From Bog-159 sp963785255 (GTDB lineage: Bacteria > Acidobacteriota > Terriglobia > Bryobacterales > Bryobacteraceae): a stretch of DNA of 64,000 bases. Positions 15,765-25,054 of the stretch are shown here, piece by piece. The translations under genes were made by a program, and so were the position numbers. The stretch covers positions 372,001-436,000 of the forward strand of contig CAWAUR010000014.1 in NCBI GenBank assembly GCA_963785255.1. Direction: 5' to 3'. Each line of letters starts with the position of its first letter. The stretch's first letter is position 1. Below the pieces are notes generated by a model. That model did no database searches. It was not told the origin of the DNA and saw only the letters and a list, made by a program, of their open reading frames with translations.

Positions 15765-17927
15765 ATGGCGTTGCTGATTGTAGACGACGAAGAAAGTAAT
15801 CGGGACATGTTGTCCCGGCGGTTGCAGCGCCAGGGATTTGAAGTGGTGTTGGCGGAGGATGGCCCCCAGGCCCTGGCCGTCGTCGACGCCCGGCCGCCGG
15901 ATATCGTTCTGCTGGATATCCGCATGCCGGGCATGAGCGGCATGCAGGTGCTCGAAAGGATACGGGAACGCCACTCCGCCACTGAACTCCCCGTCATCAT
16001 GGTCACCGCGGAGGCCCACAGCGCCAGCATCGTGGAGGCGTTACGGGCCGGCGCCAACGATTACATCACCAAGCCCGTGGATATGCCGGTGGCCCTGGCC
16101 CGCATTGGCACCCTGCTCTCGCAAAAGAGCCTGTCCGCGGCGCTACGCGAAAGCGAGGAGCGCTATGCGCGCGCCGCGCGCGGCGCCAACGACGGCTTGT
16201 GGGATTGGAACCTCGAAAAAGGTGAAATCTATTATTCGCCACGCTGGAAAGAGATGCTGGGCTACCAGGACGGCGATATCGGCTCCCGGCCCGACGAATG
16301 GCTGTGCCGCGTGCATCCCGTGGATTTTCCGCGATTGCAGGCGGCCGTGGCGGCGCACTGCCGGCGGGAGACTCCGCAACTGGATTGCGAACACCGCATG
16401 CATTGCAAAGACGGCAGCTATCGTTGGATGCTCAGCCGCGGCCTGGCGGTATGGAGTGGAACGGGCGATGCGCTCCGCATCGCCGGCTCGCTAACCGATA
16501 TTACCGCGGCTAAGGTGGCCGATCCCCTTACGGGTCTGCCTAACCGCCTGCTTTTCATGGACCGGCTGGAGCGCCGGGTGGAACTTTACAAGCGGCGGCC
16601 CACCCGCGAATTTGCGGTCCTGCTGCTGGATGTGGACCGCTTCAAAAACGTCAACGACAGTCTGGGACACCTGGCTGGGGACCTGCTGTTGAAAGCCCTG
16701 GCCGCACGTCTTCGCGACGGCCTGCGCGCCGCCGATTCCGTCGCGCGCCTGCAGGAGGATTGCGGCGTGGCGCGGCTGGCGGGCGACGAATTCGCCGTTC
16801 TGCTCGATGAGATCCGGCATGCGGACGACGCCGTCGCGGTGGCCGAGCGAATTGGGGTGGAGATGCGCGCGCCATTCCTGCTGAATGGGAACGAGGTATT
16901 CGTCACCGCCAGTATCGGCATTGCCGGCAACACCAACGGCTACGAACGCGGAGAGGATTTGATGCGAGACGCCGACACCGCTTTACACTGCGCCAAGGCG
17001 GCAGGGCGGTCCCGCTTCGAAATTTTCGACGCCGGCATGCGCCACCGCGCCATCACGCGGCTGCAGGTGGAAACAGATCTGCGGCGGGCTATCGAACGCG
17101 ACGAGTTGGTGCTGCATTATCAGCCGATCATGGACCTGCGAACGGGATCTATCGCCGGATTCGAAGCCCTGGTGCGCTGGCGGCATCCTTCGCGGGGCTT
17201 GGTTCCCCCCTGCGATTTCATCCCGATCGCCGAAGAGACCGGACTGATCGTACCCGCGGGACATTGGATTTTGGAGCGGGCCTGTCAGGATGTGCAGCGC
17301 TGGCTGGGGGCCGCGGGCCTGGCTGTGTCCGCCCGCAACGGCGGACTACTCACGCTGCACCTGAATGTTTCCCCCGTGCAACTGGCCGAATCGAGCGCCA
17401 TGGACGAAATCGAGCGCATCGTCCGCCGCAGTTGGCCGCACAGCCGCGGCATCGGACTCAGTTTCGAGATCACCGAAGGCACCATGATGCACAACGCCGG
17501 CGCCGTCTCCACGCTGGTGTCGCGGCTGCGGGATCTGAATGTGGGTCTGGATATCGACGATTTCGGAACTGGGTATTCTTCGTTGAGCCAGTTGCAGCAC
17601 CTGCCCGTGCAAACGCTGAAGATCGATCGGGCGTTCGTAAGCCGCATCGGCCTGGATGCCGACAGCCTGGAGATTATCCGCACGATCGTGGCGCTGGCGC
17701 ACAATCTGGGCATGGATCTTATCGCCGAAGGCGTGGAAACCCCGCAGCAACTCGCGCAATTGCGCGCGCTCGATTGCGAATATGCGCAAGGCTTCTATTT
17801 CGGCAAGCCTACGGATCCGGAAACCGCCTGGGCCCTGATCCCCGCCGCCGGAGCCAAAGCCGCCTCGCAAGCCCTCCCCATGCCGCCCCCGCCTCCGAAT
17901 GGCGCGGGCCGGTCACCCCGGCTGTGA
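15765..17927 (+). CDS. REC-PAS-GGDEF-EAL response regulator (c-di-GMP turnover)
   Basis: A 720-residue cytoplasmic output protein. The receiver (residues 1-118) has acceptor Asp 51 in VLLDIRMPGMSG. A PAS domain (about 130-245, WDWNLEKGEIYYSPRWKEML) leads to a GGDEF domain whose signature reads LAGDEF instead of GGDEF, and whose RAAD inhibitory-site-like motif is separated from it by nine extra residues. The EAL domain is well preserved: FEALVRW, LNVSPVQL, FEITEG, DIDDFGTGYSS, LKIDRAF, IAEGVET and QGFYFGKP, so phosphodiesterase activity is likely while cyclase activity is uncertain. As the last gene of the operon it is the probable target of the upstream hybrid kinase. Confidence 0.95.
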   Translation: MALLIVDDEESNRDMLSRRLQRQGFEVVLAEDGPQALAVVDARPPDIVLLDIRMPGMSGMQVLERIRERHSATELPVIMVTAEAHSASIVEALRAGANDYITKPVDMPVALARIGTLLSQKSLSAALRESEERYARAARGANDGLWDWNLEKGEIYYSPRWKEMLGYQDGDIGSRPDEWLCRVHPVDFPRLQAAVAAHCRRETPQLDCEHRMHCKDGSYRWMLSRGLAVWSGTGDALRIAGSLTDITAAKVADPLTGLPNRLLFMDRLERRVELYKRRPTREFAVLLLDVDRFKNVNDSLGHLAGDLLLKALAARLRDGLRAADSVARLQEDCGVARLAGDEFAVLLDEIRHADDAVAVAERIGVEMRAPFLLNGNEVFVTASIGIAGNTNGYERGEDLMRDADTALHCAKAAGRSRFEIFDAGMRHRAITRLQVETDLRRAIERDELVLHYQPIMDLRTGSIAGFEALVRWRHPSRGLVPPCDFIPIAEETGLIVPAGHWILERACQDVQRWLGAAGLAVSARNGGLLTLHLNVSPVQLAESSAMDEIERIVRRSWPHSRGIGLSFEITEGTMMHNAGAVSTLVSRLRDLNVGLDIDDFGTGYSSLSQLQHLPVQTLKIDRAFVSRIGLDADSLEIIRTIVALAHNLGMDLIAEGVETPQQLAQLRALDCEYAQGFYFGKPTDPETAWALIPAAGAKAASQALPMPPPPPNGAGRSPRL

Positions 17928-17994
17928 TTTGTGCGATTTGCCGGATCCTCGGGCCACGCCGGATCATCCACTATGATGGTCCATGGGAGGACAA

Positions 17995-18420
17995 ATGAAA
18001 CGTAACGCATCCGCCGTCTGGCAGGGCGATCTGAAACAGGGCAAAGGCGCTATTTCGACCGCCAGCGGCGTGCTTTCCAATACGCAATATTCATTCGCCA
18101 CACGCTTCGAGAACGGCGTGGGCACCAATCCGGAGGAGTTGCTGGCGGCCGCTCACGCGGGCTGCTTCGCCATGGCGCTATCCGGGCAACTGGGCGCCGC
18201 CGGACTCACCGCCGAACGCATCGATGTCACGGCCACCATATCGCTTGAGAAGACCGACAGCGGCTTCGCCATCACCGAGAGCCATCTGGCCTTGAAGGCC
18301 AAGATTCCGGGCGCCACCCAGGCGGCCTTCGATACCGCGGCCGGCAACGCCAAGGCGGGTTGCCCGGTTTCCAAGCTGTTCAATACCAAAATCACGCTGG
18401 ACGCGCAGCTCGAATCGTAG
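17995..18420 (+). CDS. OsmC family peroxiredoxin-like protein
   Basis: A 141-residue OsmC/Ohr-type protein. The ATG at 17995 is chosen over the in-frame ATG at 17983 because GGGAGGA, a near-perfect ribosome-binding site, lies between them. The two redox cysteines are visible in AAHAGCFAMALS and AGCPVSKLF, and the NPEELLAAAHAGC and NAKAGCPVS blocks are typical of the OsmC subgroup, which reduces organic hydroperoxides in the cytoplasm. The gene stands alone between the c-di-GMP operon and a repeat-rich stretch, and reads convergently with the S9 peptidase gene. Confidence 0.93.
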   Translation: MKRNASAVWQGDLKQGKGAISTASGVLSNTQYSFATRFENGVGTNPEELLAAAHAGCFAMALSGQLGAAGLTAERIDVTATISLEKTDSGFAITESHLALKAKIPGATQAAFDTAAGNAKAGCPVSKLFNTKITLDAQLES

Positions 18421-18423
18421 CCA

Positions 18424-18558
18424 GACGCTCCCCTACGGTCGCGGCTCGGTAAGACTCGCTGCCAAGCCCGGTAAGGCTCCGCTGCCGAGCCGCGCGCGTG
18501 ACCTGGGACCGGATTCTGAGCCGCGCGCGTAAGCCAGCGGTTCCGGGCCTTTTTCCTC
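18424..18558. repeat. dispersed repeat family A cluster
   Basis: Several partial copies of a repeat with consensus CGCTCCCTTACGGTCGCGG followed by CTCGGTA occur in both orientations, for example 18426-18452 forward and the GAGCCGCGCGCGT words at 18494 and 18519. Relatives occur at 21390, 23700, 25310, 26845, 29100, 42177, 52252, 55198 and 60955. It lies between convergent genes and could act as a bidirectional terminator or be a non-autonomous mobile repeat. Confidence 0.55.
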
Positions 18559-18580
18559 AACCAGCTGGCGAGCTTTGTTC

Positions 18581-20719
18581 CTACAGCGCCTTCTCCAGGA
18601 AATCCAACATAGCCTGCAGCATCTGCTTCTGCAGCGCTCCACTTACTCCGTGCGATTTCTGCGGATAGACAATCATCTGGAACTGCTTGCCTGCGCGCTC
18701 CAGCGCATTCGCCATCTGGACGCTGTTCTGGAAATGCACGTTGTCGTCCTCGATGTTATGCAGGATCAGCAGCCGCGCCTTGATTTCCGCCGCGTTGGTC
18801 TGCGGCGAACTGCGCTTGTAGCCTTCCGGATTTTCGTCGGGCAGGCCCATATACCGCTCGGTGTAGATCGAATCGTAATTGCGCCAATCGGTCACCGGCG
18901 CGCCCGCGATGCCGGCCTTGAATACCGTGGGAGCGTTGGCCAGGGCATAGAGCGTCATGTAACCGCCGTAACTCCATCCGCTGATCGCCACGCGGGTCAT
19001 ATCCGCGAAGCCTAAGCTCCCCAGGTAGTGGATTCCATCCAACTGATCGCGCAACTCGTGCGCGCCGGTTTCGTGATAGATCTGCGATTCCCAAATATGT
19101 CCGCGGCCGGACGAGCCGCGGTTATCGAGCTGCCAGATCAGGTATCCTTTGTGCGCCAGCACCTGGTCGAAATTCGCTCCGCTCCAGGCGTCGCGCACGG
19201 CCTGCACGCCCGGACCTCCGTAGACACTGACCAACACCGGGTACTTCTTGTCGGGCGAAAAACCCGCCGGCTTGATCATGCGCGCGTAGAGTTGCGCGCC
19301 ATCGGTGGCTTTGATCTTGACAATCTCGGTGGGAAGAAGATCCAGATCCGGCGGAGTAGCTTCTTTGTACACGGCGATCTGGGAGCCATCGCTCTCGTGC
19401 AGGGTGCGGCGGGGCGGCGAATTCAGGTTGGACGCCGTATCCATATAATACGCAGTCGTGGGACTCATCGAAATGTTGTGGGTGCCCGCGCCGCCGCTCA
19501 ACCGCTGCTTCTGTTTGCCGTCCAGCCGCACGCGATAGATCTGCCTTTCCACCGGGCTCTGCTCGGTCGAGACGAAGAAGACCTCGTGCGTCTCCTCATT
19601 CACGCCCGCGACTTGGGTCACCTCCCACTCGCCCTTGGTAATCTGCGAGCTGTGTTTATCGTCGGTGGAGTAAAGATAGAGATGCAGATACCCGTCGCGC
19701 TCGCTGCCCCACAGAAACTGTTTGCCCTTATTGAGAAATTGGAAATCGTCGTTCACGTTGACCCAGTAAGAGTCTTCGTCCGTGAGCAGCACTTTGGAGG
19801 TTCCCGCGCGCGCATCCGCCAGGCCCAGATCCAGACGGTTCTGCACGCGATTGAGCCGCTCGTAGGCCAGTGACCGGCTGTCGGGCGACCAATACACGCG
19901 CGCCAGCAGATGCCCCCGCGTTTCGCCGGTATCCATCCAGCGCGTGGGGCCGCCATCCGGCGCAACCACTCCCAACCGCACGTCCGCATTGGGTGTGCCC
20001 GGTTGCGGAAAGCGTTCGGGCTCCATCGCCGCGCGCCACGATAGCAAATCCACCTGCGGAAAAATCGATTCGTGGGCCACGTCAAACTGCAGGTACGCAA
20101 TCTGCCGGCTATCGGGCGACCACCAATGCGCCGTCGAGAGATTCAACTCTTCCGGGTATACCCAGTCCAACTCGCCATTCCACAGCGTGGCGGAGCCGTC
20201 GCTGGTAAGCCGCGTGACCTTGCGCCCGGCCACTTCCAGACAGTATAAATCGTGATCCCGACGGAAAGAGACAAAATGTCCGTCGGGCGAGAGCTTGGGG
20301 TCGCGCTCCACTTCCGGCGTGGCGGTGAGTTGCTCCCATTTGGCGGTGTCGGTATGCAAGAGGAACAGATCGCCATCCAGGCTAATCAGCATCTCCTGGC
20401 CGGTGGAGGACCATTGGAAGCTCTGCTCGGAAACGCGCCGGTTCTGCCAATCGGTGCCTTCCGGCTTGGGAGGCTTTACGGCCTTGTCCTCGAGCGGGCC
20501 GAGCGTCACCAGTTGCTTTCTTTTTTTGGAAGGGACATCATACTGGAAAATCGCCTTGTCCTCCATCCAGGCAAACCGTTTTCCGTCCGGCGCCCAAGTG
20601 ATCGGCGGCATGCGCACCGGCGCGGGCAAATTCTGAATGGTGACGGGCTTCTTCTCTGCGCCCCAGGCGGCTACGGCGAGCAGCGGCAGAACGCGGCAAA
20701 TCCGTCTCATAAGCTGCAT
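18581..20719 (-). CDS. S9 family prolyl oligopeptidase (dipeptidyl peptidase IV-like)
   Basis: A roughly 712-residue exported serine peptidase. ATGs at 20719 and 20710 both precede a signal peptide (RRICRVLPLLAVAAWGAE). The N-terminal beta-propeller shows WAPDGKRFAW, LSPDGHFVSF and WWSPDSRQIAYL repeats and the DPP-IV type glutamate motif in DWVYPEEL. The alpha/beta-hydrolase domain has the nucleophile in ISGWSYGGYM, the Asp in NIEDDNVHFQN and the His in PQKSHGVSG, so the triad is complete. It probably cleaves X-Pro or X-Ala dipeptides from peptides in the periplasm. It is divergent from the thymidine kinase gene, with only about 60 bases between. Confidence 0.94.
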   Translation of the reverse strand: MQLMRRICRVLPLLAVAAWGAEKKPVTIQNLPAPVRMPPITWAPDGKRFAWMEDKAIFQYDVPSKKRKQLVTLGPLEDKAVKPPKPEGTDWQNRRVSEQSFQWSSTGQEMLISLDGDLFLLHTDTAKWEQLTATPEVERDPKLSPDGHFVSFRRDHDLYCLEVAGRKVTRLTSDGSATLWNGELDWVYPEELNLSTAHWWSPDSRQIAYLQFDVAHESIFPQVDLLSWRAAMEPERFPQPGTPNADVRLGVVAPDGGPTRWMDTGETRGHLLARVYWSPDSRSLAYERLNRVQNRLDLGLADARAGTSKVLLTDEDSYWVNVNDDFQFLNKGKQFLWGSERDGYLHLYLYSTDDKHSSQITKGEWEVTQVAGVNEETHEVFFVSTEQSPVERQIYRVRLDGKQKQRLSGGAGTHNISMSPTTAYYMDTASNLNSPPRRTLHESDGSQIAVYKEATPPDLDLLPTEIVKIKATDGAQLYARMIKPAGFSPDKKYPVLVSVYGGPGVQAVRDAWSGANFDQVLAHKGYLIWQLDNRGSSGRGHIWESQIYHETGAHELRDQLDGIHYLGSLGFADMTRVAISGWSYGGYMTLYALANAPTVFKAGIAGAPVTDWRNYDSIYTERYMGLPDENPEGYKRSSPQTNAAEIKARLLILHNIEDDNVHFQNSVQMANALERAGKQFQMIVYPQKSHGVSGALQKQMLQAMLDFLEKAL

Positions 20720-20779
20720 TGTAATCCGTGGCCCGGCGCGCCGCCGCCCCACAGGTCTGTGCCATGATAAAGCATTCTC

Positions 20780-21388
20780 ATGGAGTTTGTCAGCGGCAAT
20801 ATCGGTTGGATCGAGGTGATCTGCGGCCCCATGTTCTCGGGCAAGAGCGAGGAGTTGATCCGGCGCCTGCGCCGCGCCATGATCGCCCGCAAACGCGTGC
20901 AGGTGTTCAAACCTGTGATCGACACCCGTTACGCGCCGGACGAGATCGTGTCGCACGGCGATTTACGCATGAAATCGGAAGTGGTGAATTCCGGCAGCGA
21001 GATTCTGGACCGCGTGGATTGGCGTTCCGAAGTGATCGGTGTAGATGAGGCGAATTTCATGGGCGAGAGCCTGGTGGATCCCGCGCAGCGCCTGGCGGAT
21101 AGCGGCAAACAGGTGATCATCGCCGGGCTGGATACGGATTACCTGGGCCGCCCCTTCGTTCCGATTCCGGATCTGCTGGCGCTCGCGGAATCCATTACCA
21201 AAACGCTGGCGATCTGCGTGCGTTGCGGCAATCCGGGCAAGCATACGCAGCGGCTGCGCGGCGCTGATGACCTGATCGTGGTGGGTGCCGCCGATATGTA
21301 CGAGGCCCGCTGCCGCCGCTGTTTCGAACCCGGCATCCCCAAGCAGACGGAGCTGGATTTCCTGAAGAGCCGGAAAACTCAGTCCTGA
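20780..21388 (+). CDS. tdk: thymidine kinase
   Basis: A 202-residue type II thymidine kinase, phosphorylating thymidine to dTMP in the salvage pathway (EC 2.7.1.21). The P-loop GPMFSGKSEELIRRLRRA is near the N-terminus, the DEANF block near the middle, and the lasso region follows. The zinc site is seen in CVRCGN and YEARCRRCF, and the thymidine-binding loop is around VVGAADMYEARC. Full length for the family. It stands alone, divergent from the S9 peptidase gene, and is followed by repeat family A. Confidence 0.96.
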   Translation: MEFVSGNIGWIEVICGPMFSGKSEELIRRLRRAMIARKRVQVFKPVIDTRYAPDEIVSHGDLRMKSEVVNSGSEILDRVDWRSEVIGVDEANFMGESLVDPAQRLADSGKQVIIAGLDTDYLGRPFVPIPDLLALAESITKTLAICVRCGNPGKHTQRLRGADDLIVVGAADMYEARCRRCFEPGIPKQTELDFLKSRKTQS

Positions 21389-21472
21389 CGGCCCGCTCCC
21401 TTACGGTCGCGGCTCAGTCATTCGCGCTTCGGTCGGTCGCGGCTGGGTCATTCGCGGCTCGGCAAAGAATGT
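21389..21472. repeat. dispersed repeat family A, partial array
   Basis: The unit CGCTCCCTTACGGTCGCGG with CTCAGTCA begins at 21394, and two degenerate partial units follow (GGTCGCGGCTGGGTCA and the next GCGGCTCGG). They lie between the convergent thymidine kinase and haloperoxidase genes. Confidence 0.55.
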
Positions 21473-21494
21473 CGCCGGCCGTCACAAAGAGCCT

Positions 21495-21536
21495 TAAAAA
21501 AATGCCCCGCTGCAACCAGTGGAATCGCAGCGGGGC
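21495..21536 (-). terminator. Rho-independent terminator, minus strand
   Basis: Positions 21504-21513 and 21527-21536 form a perfect 10-bp stem (GCCCCGCTGC/GCAGCGGGGC) with a 13-base loop. On the minus strand the hairpin is followed by a run of seven T (complement of 21496-21502), the classic intrinsic terminator layout. It would end transcripts of the haloperoxidase gene, whose stop is about 170 bases upstream. Confidence 0.75.
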
Positions 21537-21709
21537 GCGCAAAGCCATGATGAGGCAACGCACCAAAGCTAAGAAACCTGAAACCAACCTTGTCGTGCAT
21601 GATGCAAATCGCGTGCCATCGCCAAGTTGCTGCAAACAGTGATAGAGCCGTCGCGCGGCTTCCGATTTCCGTATGCCGCCCTTCCCGCCGCCTACGCATT
21701 CACGAATTT

Positions 21710-23467
21710 CTACGGGTTTCCTTTGTTGGTGATCGTCTCCGTGGTGCCGTCGAATTTGGTCAACTGCACGGTGAACGGTTCGTTGTAAGTTGCCGCCTTA
21801 TGTTGCAGCATGCTCATCGCCACGGCTTCGCCCAGCAATAAGGATTGATCGGTATCGCTGCGCCAATGAATGCCGGCGTGAATTCCATGCCCGAAACTGA
21901 CATTGTGGCCGAGTTTGTTCAGTTCTCCGTTGACGGTCAGTTGCCCCGCGTCGGAACCCGTGTACGGTAGCAACGACAAACCGTCGCTCGAGGGCACCAG
22001 CGGGTTGGGAATCACGAACGCGCCGTCGAAGAAGAACTTCAGCACGGTGTTGCAAGCGCCGGCTACCGTGCTGTGCCCGGTCGGATAGGCAGGATGCACC
22101 GGCGATCCTTCCGGAAACGCCTGCGAAAGCAGCCAGGAATTGTTGGCCTGATAAGATTGCTGCAGGCCCACGGAATTGAGGATCACGGCGTTCGGTCGCA
22201 CGTCGGTATGCGACGCTTGTCCCATTTTCACCAGCGCCACTTGCCCCCCGGCCGCTTCCGGGCGGGGACGCAGGTGCACCCACCACTTCTGGTACCACAC
22301 CGCATTCAACGCCTTGGTGGCCACGTCTGCCAGCGTGGACGCGAAGTCGGGATCGCCGAAGGTGCCGAAGCCGTTTTCGGTCTTCGAGTTCAAATAGGGA
22401 TTCCCGGGGTTGAGGGGCGCGTTCGAAGCCACGGCAGGATTGAACGGTGAACCGGGATTCAAGGGCGCCAACATGGTGGCCAGCACCAGGTACGCCACGA
22501 AATACTCCTGATAGAGCATATCCACGTGCGTCATCGCCGCCAGATCCCGGCCATTCCGCCGGTAGCGCAGCACGGGATCGGTCTGATTCTCCGAGCCGGT
22601 GAAGTTGCCGTTCTGCACCGTCAACCAATCCGAAAAGCTGGTCACATAGTTGATATTCGGCAGATAAGTCACTTGCTGTTGGCCGATCGGCTGTGAGCCC
22701 ATGTAAGTCGGCATGATCAAAAACTGGGAGAGGTAAGGTCCCAATGTCTCGCCTGGAAAGCCTCCGCGAAAAGAGCATGTCCGGGGTCACTTGGCCACTG
22801 CTGTTCCGCGGACCGGTGTACCAGTTCGCGGAGAGCCCACTCAGTTCCTCGGCCGCCATGGCGGCCAAGGAACTCGAATCGTAATCGGTGAATGCCACAT
22901 CCCGCAACAAGGATGCCCAGTAATGTTCCAGCAGTTCCGTGCCGGTTTGAGGGCCGGCGATGGCCGGCGCGGGAGGCACTTGCGGCTGCCCGAATTGCAC
23001 GTTGTCGGCCGCCTCCAGGTCGAAGGCCAATCCGCCCTGCGGACCATTCAGCGTCCGCACGCCTCCCATGATAATCTTCTCGAAATCGGAAAACGCGCCG
23101 CTGGCAAGGCGGTTTTCAGACTGGCATACGCGTTCAGATCCACCTGGCCCCACTGGTTGTGGGGAAGGCCTTTGGTGAACGAGCCGCCCTTGTCCGGATA
23201 CAGCGCTTCGTCGCCGTTGTTGACGTTTGTCGCGGGACCGGCCGCCGCGTCCTGAATCGCTTCGTTCATGCGCATGTCCATGGACTTTTTCATGCGGCCG
23301 GCCGGCGGCGGCACCGTTCCATCGGGCGTAGCGCTGCCAGATGACGCAGCCAAGGCTCGCGAGGGAGCCGTCAGCGCCCCCGCGGCCAGCGCTGCCGCGC
23401 CACTGAGCTGTCCAAGAAAACGGCGCCGATTCGCGAACGTGAACTTATTCGTTTCTTCGTTGCTCAT
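21710..23467 (-). pseudogene. vanadium-dependent haloperoxidase (PAP2-like) with two frameshifts
   Basis: From ATG 23467 the protein has a twin-arginine signal (NRRRFLGQLSGAAALAAG). The frame breaks near 23105 (one G missing after KTAL) and again near 22765 (one extra T in a TTTT run, before RGGFPGETLGPYLSQF). The remainder to 21710 holds the vanadate-binding motifs: KWWVHLRPRPE, HPAYPTGHSTVAGA and SFGHGIHAGIHWRSD. Corrected length is about 585 residues. Such exported enzymes oxidise halides with peroxide; several bacterial members are phosphatase-like instead. If the two indels are assembly errors the gene is functional. Confidence 0.8.
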
Positions 23468-24184
23468 GAGGTTGCCGCCTTCCTCCGCGGCTCGAAATAG
23501 CATACTCCATTTTTGCAACGACTTCGCGCAGGGGGCGCCAGGCTCGGTAACCATCGCGCCGGTTTCGCACCTTGTACCGCGCCCAGCGTCAGGGACGCTG
23601 TTCGGCAGTCCGCCGCGTTGGCGAAGCATCTTGCTCTGCGGCGGGCGGAGGGTATCGAATCGGGACATGAGGCTTGGCGGCGTACGCGATGGCGTGGGCG
23701 GAGGACTGCCTGAAAAAGGCCCGGAACCGCTTGCTTACGCGCGCGGCTCAGAAGCCGGTCCCAGTACTTACGACAACGTACCGAGCCGGGCCCAGAGGGC
23801 ACCCCGTCGGGGAGCGGTCCCCCGAATACCTTTTTCCGCAACGGGAAGAAAAAGGGTGCCTGGCGTGTTATGCATAGTGCCCGACGGAGGCGGAAAGCCA
23901 TGACTGCTATTGCCCAACAACTCGAAGTTCTGCGGCGCATCGCGACATTTTCGGCGCGGTCGTATTGGGCACGAACTGGCCGCTTGGCAGACTCGCGAAT
24001 TCTCGGCTACGGCGGCCTGCGCGAAGTGCCGGCTTACGGTTACCGTTCACGTTTCGCTGTTCCAACCGGACATTGAAGGCCCGGCGCTGAATGCGGAGTG
24101 TGGCGACCGTTCCGCTCGCGAAGCCGCCTGAGAGCGTGCGTGCGCCGCGCGTGCATAACCCCATCCTGAAGCGACTGAAGTGAC
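23468..24184. other. 717-bp intergenic stretch with repeat family A and no clear gene
   Basis: Positions 23700-23835 hold degenerate copies of repeat family A (GCTTACGCGCGCGGCTC, ACCGAGCCGGG, GGGGAGCGG). The other open frames on both strands look like out-of-frame readings of GC-rich DNA, without domains or ribosome-binding sites. The part next to the short anti-sigma gene (24100-24184) could be the eroded remainder of that gene's lost C-terminal half. Confidence 0.45.
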
Positions 24185-24493
24185 TTACATAACCCTGCCG
24201 CGCGGAAGAGCCTGTTCGATGGTCTTCCGGATGCGCGCGCGGATCTGAACCGGCGCTGCCGGCACTGACGATTGTTGCACAATCCCTTCCACGCGGGATC
24301 GCAGGTCCATTGGCGCGCGGCAAATCGGGCGGCGGGAACGCAACTCATTCAGGAAGCGACGCTCTTGGGCGACCGCTTGCCGGCAGGCTGGGCAACCCCG
24401 CACGTGCGACTCCCAGGCGGTCAGTTCGCGGCCGCGCAGTTCATCATCCAGATAAAGGAAGATCCGGCTACGATCCTTGTCACAAGGCTCCAT
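24185..24493 (-). CDS. truncated zinc-finger (zf-HC2) anti-sigma factor
   Basis: A 102-residue protein with the zf-HC2 anti-sigma domain: CDKDR at the N-terminus, LDDELRGRELTAWESHVRGC and PACRQAVAQE give the His-x3-Cys-x2-Cys zinc site. It is a paralogue of the 297-aa protein at 25354-26247 but stops after the linker (IEQALPRGRVM), lacking the transmembrane helix and exported domain. It would therefore be a soluble, membrane-free anti-sigma, or a relic. Its ATG overlaps the frameshift-corrected end of the upstream sigma factor gene, as in the intact pair. Confidence 0.7.
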   Translation of the reverse strand: MEPCDKDRSRIFLYLDDELRGRELTAWESHVRGCPACRQAVAQERRFLNELRSRRPICRAPMDLRSRVEGIVQQSSVPAAPVQIRARIRKTIEQALPRGRVM

Positions 24494-25054
24494 GTTGTTT
24501 TGCCTCGAGTGGTGGCCGCACGTCCCAAACGCTCAACAGAAGCCTTAGTTTTTCGCGCGCCCGCCCCAGCCGCGGGACATCAACGTGCCGGCCGGACAAT
24601 GCAGGATCTCGGCGATCTCGTTGTAACTCAGGCCTTCAAATTCACGCAGCACGATCACTTCGCGGTACGCGACGGAGAGCTGTTCGACCGCGGCACGGAT
24701 GCTGTCGCGCTCCACGCCGGCTACATACGAAGCGTAGGGGTCGTCGCCGGATTGCGCCTGAGCAATGGCGTCTTCGTGCCGTTCGTCGCTCATTTCCACG
24801 AATTGCGGGCCGCTCTGTTCGTGGCGCACTTGATTCAGCCAGACGTTGCGCAGGATGGCATATAGCCAGCTCTTAAGGTTGCTATCGGGCGCGAGTTGGC
24901 CAAAGGCCCGCACCGCCCTCAAGTAGGTCTCCTGGACTAAGTCCTCTGCGTCGGCCTGATTGCGGGAGAGACTCATGGCGTAGCCGTAGAGGCCGTCCAG
25001 ACAGGCCAATGCCGCCTGCTTGAAATCAGCCTCGTGGTGATTCGCTTCCGTCAT
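24480..25054 (-). pseudogene. ECF-type sigma factor with a 3' frameshift
   Basis: From ATG 25054, region 2 (LDGLYGYAMSLSRNQADAED, LVQETYLRAVRAF, LKSWLYAILRNVWLNQVRHE) and region 4 (VAYREVIVLREFEGLSYNEI, AEILHCPAGTLMSR) of an ECF sigma factor are present. The annotated frame ends oddly (GWGGRAKN, stop at 24545). Removing one base near 24565 restores SRLGRARRKLRLLL and a stop at 24480, overlapping the anti-sigma ATG just as in the second pair at 26244. The frameshift removes the last helix of the region 4 domain. The gene could still function weakly, or the indel could be an assembly error. Confidence 0.75.

Noticed and set aside
18424..18558. CRISPR-like array in the repeat family A clusters
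   Set aside because: Units vary in length, orientation and spacing, lack uniform spacers, and no cas genes are near.
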